Assembly: GCA_026391715.1 (NCBI GenBank)
Contig: JAPLDO010000078.1
Span: forward strand, 1-60,213
DNA from: Bacteroidota bacterium
GTDB lineage: Bacteria > Bacteroidota > Bacteroidia > Bacteroidales > FEN-979
Direction: 5' to 3'
Length of the DNA stretch: 60,213 bases
Below the pieces are notes generated by a model. It saw only the letters and a list, made by a program, of their open reading frames with translations, was not told the origin of the DNA and searched no databases. Made by a program: the position numbers and the translations under genes. Shown piece after piece: positions 26,955 through 34,595 of this stretch. Position 1 is the first letter of the stretch. The number at the start of each line of letters is the position of its first letter.

Positions 26955-27554
26955 ATGGCTTACGAGCATGATGTTTTTATTAGTTACAAGCGTCACCATG
27001 AATGGCCCGTCTGGGTTAGGGAAGTGTTCTATGATATCCTGAATCATTGGTTGAATGCTGAAATGGCCGAAGGATGCAGGGTATTTGTCGATTACCAGAT
27101 TGAAGAAGGTCAAGACTGGCCGGGAAGACTAGCTGATGCATTATCAAGTTCCAGGGTGCTTGTCCCCTTATGGTCACCGCAATATTTTACAAGTAATTGG
27201 TGTCTGGCTGAGATGGCACTTTTTGCTGCAAGAGAGCAGGTTACAGGATTTGGAACTCCACTTAATCCACAACGCCTTATAATTCCCGCAGCCATACATG
27301 ATGGGGATAGTTTTCCTCAGGATGCCCGGCTAATCCAATTTAGGGCGATTCAACCATTATGCAACATCAGAATCGCCAAAGGAGGTATTACAGAAGAGAG
27401 ACTATCCGATGAAATTCGTAATTGGGTGCCAAATATTTGCGCTGCAATCCGGCAAGCCCCTGAATATGATGCAAATTGGAGAACTATTGCCTATAACGAC
27501 TTTATGGATTTGTTCAGAAATCCTCCAATGAACCCTGAATTACCAAGACTATGA
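26955..27554 (+). CDS. TIR-domain protein
   Basis: The 199-residue protein is a single TIR domain with a short tail: HDVFISYKRH at the start, VFVDYQIEEGQDWPGRLADAL (in two blocks), VLVPLWSPQYFTSNWCLAEMALF with Trp82, Cys83 and catalytic-type Glu86. It should be cytoplasmic and is a candidate NADase or cyclic ADP-ribose synthase. It overlaps the next gene by ATGA, so the two are made together. It is separated from the main STAND array by transposase remnants and has its own promoter-like box and flanking repeats, so it appears to be an independent module. Confidence 0.88.
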   Translation: MAYEHDVFISYKRHHEWPVWVREVFYDILNHWLNAEMAEGCRVFVDYQIEEGQDWPGRLADALSSSRVLVPLWSPQYFTSNWCLAEMALFAAREQVTGFGTPLNPQRLIIPAAIHDGDSFPQDARLIQFRAIQPLCNIRIAKGGITEERLSDEIRNWVPNICAAIRQAPEYDANWRTIAYNDFMDLFRNPPMNPELPRL

Positions 27555-28744
27555 AAAAGAACGGAACCATCATAACCTTTTATTCATTTAAAGGTGGTGT
27601 CGGCAGGTCGATGAGCATGGTTAACATTGCAATCTTGCTTGCCAGAAAGCATAAGGTATTGATCATTGATTTCGATCTGGAAGCGCCGGGTCTGGAGAAT
27701 TTTCTGACTGATTTCCAGATACACGCAAGGAAAAATCAGGAAGGTCTCATGGACATTATTGAGAATGCTTCTCAAAATCCAATCAATGAATTACGGAATT
27801 TTCATCCCTTCATCCAAAGAATAACCGGGCATGCTGTAAAATCATTGCATTTTATTAATAGTGGCAAGGTTGACCAATATTATTCTAACCGTGTTCAACG
27901 TTTTAATTGGACGGATTTCTTTCTAGAAAACAGAGGGGGGGTGTTTTTTGAAAATTTCAGAGAAAAACTTAAAGAAGAATATGATTATATTTTTATCGAC
28001 AGTCGTACCGGATATTCTGACACCAGTGGAATTTGCACTTATCTCTTACCCGATGTATTGGTCCTTCTCTTTTCATCCAATGAACAGAGTGTTCATGGTT
28101 CTATTGACGTTGCAGAGAAGGCACAAAGCGGCAGACAAAAACTTTCTTTTGACAGAATGCCATTGACAATATTTCCCATTCCTTCCCGAATTGACAAGAC
28201 AGAGGAATACCAGGAATCAAAAAAATGGAATACTAAATTTGCCAATAGTTTCGCAAAGTATTATACGAACTGGTTACCTAAATCCATTACAACAGAACGC
28301 ATTCTTGACGAGATAACAATCCCATACGTGGCCTATTATAGTTTTGGAGAAAAACTTCCGGTTATTGAAGATAGCCTTACAAAAAAAGAAAGCCCTGCAT
28401 TCTATTATTCACAAATAGCAAGGATAATTGAAAATGATTTTCGCAATTTAGAGGACATATTGGTCTCTATGGACGTAGTTGGAACTATTTCTTTTGATAC
28501 CAGGCTTTATGAATTACTAAAGTCAAAAACTCTAACATTAAATGACAGGCAAATTGGCATCGTAAAACAAGTGATACAAAATAATCAAGTAACTAACAAA
28601 TGGTGCAGGGAATCTTTCAAGGTGGTGAACGACACTGTTAATAGGGATCTCAATCAATTATTAGAAATGAGTCTACTTCAGCGAGAAGCTTATGGACGTG
28701 CTACCAGGTATGTTGCAGGGGACTTGCTGAAACTATTGAAATAA
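27551..28744 (+). CDS. ParA/MinD-like ATPase with variant P-loop KGGVGRS, C-terminal winged-helix-like domain
   Basis: The 397-residue protein starts with FYSFKGGVGRSMSMVNIA: a deviant Walker A with the signature Lys14 but Arg19 where the P-loop Lys normally is. LIIDFDLEAPGL is the Walker A' region and IFIDSRTGYSD near 150 is the Walker B region. Residues about 310-397 look like a winged helix (LTLNDRQIGIVKQVI, VNDTVNRDLNQLLEMSLL). KGGVGR-type ATPases occur beside TIR and other effector genes in several bacterial phyla. By inference it senses or controls the TIR partner encoded by the coupled upstream gene. The stop codon lies inside the first downstream 27-bp repeat. Confidence 0.82.
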   Translation: MKKNGTIITFYSFKGGVGRSMSMVNIAILLARKHKVLIIDFDLEAPGLENFLTDFQIHARKNQEGLMDIIENASQNPINELRNFHPFIQRITGHAVKSLHFINSGKVDQYYSNRVQRFNWTDFFLENRGGVFFENFREKLKEEYDYIFIDSRTGYSDTSGICTYLLPDVLVLLFSSNEQSVHGSIDVAEKAQSGRQKLSFDRMPLTIFPIPSRIDKTEEYQESKKWNTKFANSFAKYYTNWLPKSITTERILDEITIPYVAYYSFGEKLPVIEDSLTKKESPAFYYSQIARIIENDFRNLEDILVSMDVVGTISFDTRLYELLKSKTLTLNDRQIGIVKQVIQNNQVTNKWCRESFKVVNDTVNRDLNQLLEMSLLQREAYGRATRYVAGDLLKLLK

Positions 28745-28797
28745 TCATCCGGCAATCTGCCGATTTAAACAATAATCATCCGATAATCTACCGATAT
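28740..28797 (+). repeat. 27-bp repeat, downstream pair
   Basis: Copies at 28740-28766 and 28771-28797 match the unit found twice upstream of the cassette. The first copy includes the TAA stop of the ATPase gene. Together the four copies bracket 26.84-28.80 kb, the TIR/ATPase pair with its promoter. Confidence 0.8.
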
Positions 28798-29273
28798 TAG
28801 AAATTAATGAAGACTCAAGAAAATGTTAGCCTTGCCGATTACTGCCTACAGCGGTAAAAAAGCTGGCTCCGCTTTTATTGAAATCTTCCTACCAGATATG
28901 ATTTGAAATTTCTTATCTCATGCAAAGACCCGACGCCTCCGGTTTTCAGCCTTTCCTTGAACTTCTAAAAGAAGAAAAATCTGAATTCCCTAACGACGAT
29001 GAAATAACCCAAATCATGCTGGCAACAATGATGGGATGGGATTTTGAACGATTGGTGTTTTTATAAATTTGATGCTACATCCACTCATTTCTCATTTTTG
29101 CCCAAACCACAATTGTAAGTCAATTCACACACCTCAACCGGCAAACTTTTATACTGTTAATAAACAGTGTACTTTCGTCGTTATTAGGATTGACATTTAT
29201 TTGGGTATCTATTACCTCATTATAGACAATTCCTACCCACCTTAACCGTTTTAATATAATCAAACAGTCCCAT
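28798..29273 (+). other. Intergenic region; one short ORF
   Basis: These 476 bases hold no confident gene. A 48-codon ORF at 28920-29066 (starting MQRPDASGFQPFLELLKEEK) has protein-like composition and may be a gene or transposase fragment. The last 200 bases before the next gene are A+T-rich with no exact promoter box. Confidence 0.35.
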
Positions 29274-31532
29274 ATGAAAGTAGCACAAATAATTTTCACC
29301 TGTTTTTTTATGGTTTGTTCTTGGCAGCTCATCGCCCAATCCGACCAATACAATAAGGCCACTGTTCTTTATTTAGGCTTGAAAAACGAGTTAAACCAAT
29401 CTGCTCCAGCCATTGTTGTGCATCTTACCGATAAAAACACAGGTCAGTTCATGAATGTTGTGTCCGATCAAAAAGGGCAGATGGAAATACCAGTTGAACC
29501 AGGGCATATGTATGTAATCAAGGTTAATCGTGCGATTTTGCCAGATGAAATCAGCATACCTAAAAAACCAGGTGCCCCATTGACAAAAACGATAATTATT
29601 TCAAATCAGGATTCAAACAATGAGCATCCGTTTGACACCGTCTTTCAAAAAACCGGATCTTCATTTTATAAAGTAAGTGCGTTGGAAGCCAAGCTGACAT
29701 TCAGAATAACTGACCTTGATCACCGGCCACTAAAAAATCTTGCAGTAAGATTGGTTTGCCCAAAATACAGGAGGGTCTATTTATCGGCTACCAATGACTT
29801 GGGAGTCGCACGGTTTCAGGTTTTGCTCGGCGGGGATTACAACTTGGGAATAGGAGAATCAGAGAATATAAAAAACTACCAGATCCCTATATCATCGGGA
29901 TATTCGCTGACCGTGGATATTCCTTACCAGCCGACTGATGTTACCGAAAGAACCCAAAATGATACTGTTTTCCAAGAGTCAATAAAGCAAATGCAAGCCA
30001 CCTCCTTGAGGGCTTTTCTACAGGTAAAAGTCCAGGATTATGACCATTTGCCATTGAAAGATGAAAGTGTTTATCTCAATGTGATTGGGAAATCACAGGT
30101 TTATACAGCGAAAACCGATTTACAGGGCAAAGCTTATTTTCTGCTTCCTTATGGCAATGATTATACGCTACATCTGACCTATGAGCGTGACATTTTTCTC
30201 TGCAAATACCCCTGGAAAGAGGGAATTCTTTTAGAAGACGAGGCACTCATCACCTATCGGGGAACTGCACAGATAAAAGATTTCTTCAGAGGTGCCATAC
30301 GGGATAAAAATGGATTTATTACCGAATTCATGTCCGTTCCGGTAAAAAAAATCGGATTTGACCCCGTGAATATCCAACCAACAAAGCATGGTTATCATGT
30401 GAATTTCCCTGCAAAAAGCGAAACACCGACACCGGCAATCTTAAACAACAACGATGTGATCCAGGGTGGCGGGTATTACAGTAAGGAGGTTTACTCCTTC
30501 AATAACAAGAACGGCCGGTTAAACTGGGGACTGGAGTTGGGTGATAATGGCGTTTCTGCATCGGTATGTGATGAAGATTTCCTTGTTATCACCACTGAAT
30601 CGTGCACACTCTATGCGATCAATGCAAAAACCGGCGAACTTGCATGGTCGAAATGGCTGGGGCCTGAAATTAATTCGACTCCCACCGTTGCCAATGGAAA
30701 GGTATATGCTGTTTACCCTACTCAATTAGACCCGGATGAAAACGAGGTCAAACCTTACGCAGTGATTTGTTTCGACCTGAAAAACGGGAAAATCTTATGG
30801 CAAAACTGGATTGATTCAGAGCCGCTGGGTTCACCGGTTGCATGCGGTCAGTCGGTTTACATCACCACATCCAATGGGAATCTTCACCAGTTCGACAATA
30901 CATCGGGAAAGGGACAGTGTCCGGAGAGAAACGGTGGTTTCACCTCCCCTCCGACCATTGCAGGGAATATTGTTTACCTGGCCCGCAAAAACCAGGAGAA
31001 GCCAGAACAGGAACAGATCGAAGCGTTTCAATCCAATGGTTTGGTCTATCGTGGATCTTTTCCTTCAAAAACGACTAACGCTGAATATGAAACCCAATAT
31101 TTAAAACCTTCAGAACTGATGAATTTTAGCACTGGCCGTCCCCTGTTTTTTCGGGGTAAATTGTATGCTGTTTCAGGGAACTCGTTGACCTGTTTTGATC
31201 CCGGCAAACACTCATCCTTGTGGACAATCGACCTTACCAAAATACCAGCCCTGCAACAGGATGAATTTTCATCGATGCCTGTGGCTGTCAATCAAAAAAT
31301 CATGGTATCCACCCGATCAGGGAAAGTGATGGTTGTTGACCCGGTGAAAGGCGTGGTTGAATTAACGTACGACCTTGAAACTCCGGTAAAATTTCAACCG
31401 GTCGTGCACGATGGATGGATCTATGCAGGTTCCGGTGATGGGAAACTGATTTCCTACAATACCGGGAACAAATCTTTGACAGGATGGCCGATGTGGTCGA
31501 TGAATGCAGCGCACAATCCGGTAGTGGAATGA
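29274..31532 (+). CDS. Secreted protein: three beta-sandwich repeats plus PQQ-type beta-propeller
   Basis: The 752-residue protein has a signal peptide (residues 1-22, ending LIAQ). Residues 30-330 contain three related carboxypeptidase-regulatory/Ig-like segments (VVHLTDKNTGQF, LTFRITDLDHRPLKNLAV, LQVKVQDYDHLPLKDESV). Residues 390-750 form a PQQ/BamB-like propeller with repeats such as LYAINAKTGELAWSKWL, VICFDLKNGKILWQNW and VMVVDPVKGVVELTY. It should be periplasmic or surface-exposed. Its stop overlaps the next start as ATGA. The precise function is unknown; coupling to a TPR gene and a second propeller-like gene suggests a three-protein sensory or assembly unit. Confidence 0.78.
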   Translation: MKVAQIIFTCFFMVCSWQLIAQSDQYNKATVLYLGLKNELNQSAPAIVVHLTDKNTGQFMNVVSDQKGQMEIPVEPGHMYVIKVNRAILPDEISIPKKPGAPLTKTIIISNQDSNNEHPFDTVFQKTGSSFYKVSALEAKLTFRITDLDHRPLKNLAVRLVCPKYRRVYLSATNDLGVARFQVLLGGDYNLGIGESENIKNYQIPISSGYSLTVDIPYQPTDVTERTQNDTVFQESIKQMQATSLRAFLQVKVQDYDHLPLKDESVYLNVIGKSQVYTAKTDLQGKAYFLLPYGNDYTLHLTYERDIFLCKYPWKEGILLEDEALITYRGTAQIKDFFRGAIRDKNGFITEFMSVPVKKIGFDPVNIQPTKHGYHVNFPAKSETPTPAILNNNDVIQGGGYYSKEVYSFNNKNGRLNWGLELGDNGVSASVCDEDFLVITTESCTLYAINAKTGELAWSKWLGPEINSTPTVANGKVYAVYPTQLDPDENEVKPYAVICFDLKNGKILWQNWIDSEPLGSPVACGQSVYITTSNGNLHQFDNTSGKGQCPERNGGFTSPPTIAGNIVYLARKNQEKPEQEQIEAFQSNGLVYRGSFPSKTTNAEYETQYLKPSELMNFSTGRPLFFRGKLYAVSGNSLTCFDPGKHSSLWTIDLTKIPALQQDEFSSMPVAVNQKIMVSTRSGKVMVVDPVKGVVELTYDLETPVKFQPVVHDGWIYAGSGDGKLISYNTGNKSLTGWPMWSMNAAHNPVVE

Positions 31533-32155
31533 CAACTATACCCCAGGAAAAGATGACAGAAATCGATAGCAAGCCGGGAACCACCAATCATGGGAAAGAG
31601 GATCATAAAAAAGCACTTCGTACTCATTTAATCCTTAGTGCCGCACGATTCAGTGCAGAAGATTTTGAAGGGGCCATGCCCCATCTGCAGGCTGCAGAAC
31701 TTATCTGCCGTCAGGTCGGCGACAAGCGGGCTCTGTACCATACCCTGGGCCATATTGCAGTGGTTATCAAAAAACGTGGGGCACCTGATGAAGCCCTTTT
31801 AATACACCAGGAAGAAGAAAGCCTTTGCCGTGAACTCGGTGATGATCATGGACTGGCCTTTGCTCTTTTAGACCAGGCTAGGATTCTTTGTGACAAACAC
31901 AAAGTTACACCGGGACTTGATCTTTACCTCCAGGCAGAAGAGGCTGCACGCCGCTGCAACAACAATGAAAGTCTGTTTCTTGCACTGTTCAACACTGCAT
32001 ACTATTTGTTTTATGAAACCCGCGATCCAGTCCGGGCATTGCCAAAGTGCCGGGAAGCGCTGAGTTTGACCGATACCCTTCGGGTATATAGAAACGAAAA
32101 ATCAAATACAGTAAACCTGCTTGAAGAGATAGAATCAGAGATCGGAAAGGCATGA
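31529..32155 (+). CDS. TPR protein
   Basis: The 208-residue product from the ATG at 31529 (ATGA overlap with the upstream stop; an earlier in-frame start at 31484 is less likely) is built of four to five TPRs: FEGAMPHLQAAELICRQVGD, PDEALLIHQEEESLCRELGD, TPGLDLYLQAEEAARRCNN and PVRALPKCREALSLTD. There is no signal peptide, so it is cytoplasmic. These repeats resemble the TPR_12-type repeats of STAND sensors, but no ATPase is attached. It also overlaps the next gene by ATGA. Confidence 0.8.
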   Translation: MTTIPQEKMTEIDSKPGTTNHGKEDHKKALRTHLILSAARFSAEDFEGAMPHLQAAELICRQVGDKRALYHTLGHIAVVIKKRGAPDEALLIHQEEESLCRELGDDHGLAFALLDQARILCDKHKVTPGLDLYLQAEEAARRCNNNESLFLALFNTAYYLFYETRDPVRALPKCREALSLTDTLRVYRNEKSNTVNLLEEIESEIGKA

Positions 32156-32901
32156 TCGTTAATCAGAGTGTAATTTTTCAGTGCATGAAACTCCCCCGAA
32201 AAGTCTGTTATTTTGTGTTTTCAGGTTTTGTGCTGATAACTATATTTGCTGTTGTATTGATTAAACCGTTCCATAAGGATAAGGATTATCCCGATGAGGC
32301 TTTAATTTCAGCGGAATATAAGGACCCATGGATCGATTATCTTTTAGACAGCACGTATAAAATTGTAGCGGATTCGCAGATAACGATTTACAAGGTGAAA
32401 ACAGGCGAAAAGATCAGCTCCTTGTCCATGCCATGGGAGCCGATAAGATCAATGGCCATGCATCCCTCGGCGAGTCATCTGGCAGTGCTGGGTGAATACA
32501 CTTTGCAGTTTTATGACTTAAAAAAAGATGATGTTTCAAATGAAGATACGACAGCAACATGGTCATCAGACGCACCCGAACTTGATGTTTATGATAAGGA
32601 TGCCATTGAGTTCAGCGATGATGGCAAGTTTCTTTTGGTGATTGACTATCAGGAAGCCGATGTAACAATATTCATCTGGCCTGAATTAAAAGAACTTACG
32701 ACGGAAAATATGGGGGGTTACCGGAACAGTTTCTACTGGGAAAACAAAAATGGTCAGCTGATATTCTATTACGAGGTTTACAGAGGGGGTAAAGCTTACT
32801 ACCGAACTAGGTTTCCTGCTGATCCAAAAGCCGATTCTCTCTACTTTTCAAAACCGGACCTAATTGATTCGCTCCCAAGTTGTTTTTCGAACGTAAACTA
32901 A
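32152..32901 (+). CDS. Membrane-anchored WD40/propeller-like protein
   Basis: The 249-residue protein has one N-terminal membrane segment (residues about 17-37, VCYFVFSGFVLITIFAVVLI) and then an extracytoplasmic beta-rich domain with propeller-like strands (SMAMHPSASHLAVLGEYTLQFYDL, given here as a feature of residues 98-123). Only two to three blades are visible, so it may be short or partial. ATGA overlap with the TPR gene shows translational coupling. An internal ATG at 32185 is an alternative start closer to the membrane segment. Function unknown. Confidence 0.68.
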   Translation: MIVNQSVIFQCMKLPRKVCYFVFSGFVLITIFAVVLIKPFHKDKDYPDEALISAEYKDPWIDYLLDSTYKIVADSQITIYKVKTGEKISSLSMPWEPIRSMAMHPSASHLAVLGEYTLQFYDLKKDDVSNEDTTATWSSDAPELDVYDKDAIEFSDDGKFLLVIDYQEADVTIFIWPELKELTTENMGGYRNSFYWENKNGQLIFYYEVYRGGKAYYRTRFPADPKADSLYFSKPDLIDSLPSCFSNVN

Positions 32902-33166
32902 GCGTTGATTTTCAGAAAAGCGCCAGCTAACAAAAAAAGGTGATTATATCCACCAAAATATTTATCACTATCTGTCAGGTAATGGGAAAAATGATCGAAA
33001 AATCGAATAAAAGTATTCAGGCTGTTCACTATCCGTATCAAGGTGATGTGATCGGACAAAAAGAGTTGGATACCATGTATGGGCTATGAGACACCAATGA
33101 AATGAACCGCTTTTGCCAAATCCTAATAATTTTTTAACCCCCACTTGTTATGCAAATTGTTTGCAC
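32902..33166 (+). other. Spacer between the trio and tRNA-Asn
   Basis: Nothing firm is seen. A 35-codon ORF at 32983-33090 (starting MGKMIEKSNKSIQAVHYPYQ) could be a gene remnant. A small dyad TGCAAA/TTTGCA lies at 33151-33165. Confidence 0.3.
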
Positions 33167-33203
33167 AAAAAAAAGGATTTCAGATTTAAAATTTCTGAAA
33201 CCC
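33167..33203 (-). terminator. Intrinsic terminator for tRNA-Asn
   Basis: Read on the minus strand, a 10-bp stem (33194-33203 with 33175-33184, one G-U pair) is followed by eight U residues (33174-33167). It lies 13 bases after the 3' end of the tRNA and so ends that transcript. Confidence 0.8.
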
Positions 33204-33215
33204 TTGTCTGTCCTG

Positions 33216-33289
33216 CTCCCCCTGCTAGACTTGAACTAGCGACCCTCTGATTAACAGTCAGATGCTCTAACCAACTGAGCTAAGGAGGA
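33216..33289 (-). tRNA. tRNA-Asn (anticodon GUU)
   Basis: The minus strand gives a full cloverleaf: acceptor TCCTCCT/AGGGGGA with one wobble, D arm GCTC-AGTTGGTTA-GAGC, anticodon arm with loop CTGTTAA, and T arm GCTAG-TTCAAGT-CTAGC. Discriminator G; CCA is not encoded. Its 3' end points toward the accessory region, the side where tRNA-targeting integrases insert, so this gene is a candidate island boundary. asnS lies about 9 kb away. Confidence 0.95.
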
Positions 33290-33416
33290 ATTTGGGAGTG
33301 CAAAATTAAAAATTCTAATCGGAAATCCAACACCTTTTTGTTTTTTTAATTGAATTGTAACCTTTTCTTATCACTTTTGTATAATAACAAATCATTCATA
33401 GCTAATTCCTCGTAAT

Positions 33417-34595
33417 ATGATCAGGTGGTTTAAGCGCTTTGCTGTAATTGGACTCCTTATTGGAGCATCGTCGGCTTTTTCCCAAACACAAGGCGTCCTT
33501 GGAAAAAGATTTTTCGACAATTGGTCTGTTGGCGTTGGCGGCGGACCCAACATTTTTTTCGGCGACCTGAAAGTGAATCAGTTCTGGCCTGTCAGCGCTG
33601 ATATGAACGAATGGAAGTTCGCCGGGACTTTCACCCTCGCCAAACAACTTAGCCATGTATTCGCAATTCGCGGTCAATTCCTGTATAGCGAAATCTCCGG
33701 AACCAAAAGACAATACAAGGACGGAACCAGGTGCAACCAGTATTTCGATGGAAATATCCTTGAAGGCAACATCAATGCAACCATTAACTTCTCGAACCTG
33801 CTGGCGAAACGATATAATCCAAAACGAAAATTCTTTATTTACGGAACAATCGGTTTAGGAACTTCCAGTTGGAATTCCACAGTAAAACAACTCTATACCG
33901 GAACTCCGCTCAGAGTGAGTGATAGCCTATCAGGATGGACTACGGCAATGATGGGAATGGCAGGAGTTGGCGCTTATTTTAACATGGGCGATAAAGTTAA
34001 CCTCGGTCTTGAATGGACGCTTCACGGGGTTAATTCCGACTGGCTCGATGTTACCCCAGGCGGCTTCAAATACGACGCCTATTCGATGCTTTCGATAAAC
34101 ATTACTTACAATTTCAATAAACATAACCCTGGAAAGGAACCGGATACAAACCTGAATAAAATCTTCGTTCCGGTTTATATCCAACAACCGGTAAAGGAAG
34201 TCAAACCCGACGATATCAAGCCCACTCCTGTCGTTTTACCAAAAAAAGATACTGTTGTAATTGACATTATTCAGGAAAAAGTGGAAATTCCTGCCAAACA
34301 AAATTCTGAAGAGCTTTTTTCCGATCAGCCGGAGACTGGGATAATCTTTAGAGTACAAATCTTTGCCTTCAGAAATGACAAATACACTGCGCTTCAGGTG
34401 CAGGAAAAATATAACCTTGATCAGGAAATTTTCAAAGACTTTTCCGATGGATGGTACCGCTTTACCATCGGTTCATTTACAAGTTCTGATGATGCAAAGG
34501 ATTTGAAAAATCAGATGCGGAAACGCGGCTTCAAAGGCGCTTTCATTGCGAAATACAAGAATGGAGTAAGGGTTACGGCAAATGGTAAAAAATGA
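33417..34595 (+). CDS. Outer-membrane beta-barrel-like protein with C-terminal SPOR domain
   Basis: The 392-residue protein has a signal peptide (1-23, ending SSAFSQ), then alternating beta strands with Gly and aromatic residues (SVGVGGGPNIFFGDL, FAIRGQFLYSEISG, GLGTSSWNST, VNLGLEWTLHGV) typical of a small barrel. A Pro/Lys/Val-rich linker follows (about 237-300), then a SPOR domain (about 308-385: GIIFRVQIFAF through YRFTIGSFTSSDDAKDLKNQ). SPOR binds denuded peptidoglycan, so the protein probably tethers the outer membrane to the cell wall. The last 14 bases overlap the start of the radical SAM gene. Confidence 0.82.
   Translation: MIRWFKRFAVIGLLIGASSAFSQTQGVLGKRFFDNWSVGVGGGPNIFFGDLKVNQFWPVSADMNEWKFAGTFTLAKQLSHVFAIRGQFLYSEISGTKRQYKDGTRCNQYFDGNILEGNINATINFSNLLAKRYNPKRKFFIYGTIGLGTSSWNSTVKQLYTGTPLRVSDSLSGWTTAMMGMAGVGAYFNMGDKVNLGLEWTLHGVNSDWLDVTPGGFKYDAYSMLSINITYNFNKHNPGKEPDTNLNKIFVPVYIQQPVKEVKPDDIKPTPVVLPKKDTVVIDIIQEKVEIPAKQNSEELFSDQPETGIIFRVQIFAFRNDKYTALQVQEKYNLDQEIFKDFSDGWYRFTIGSFTSSDDAKDLKNQMRKRGFKGAFIAKYKNGVRVTANGKK

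Noticed and set aside
28920-29066. 48-codon ORF as a toxin or antitoxin
   Set aside because: No partner gene, no family resemblance and no clear ribosome site; left as part of an intergenic description.
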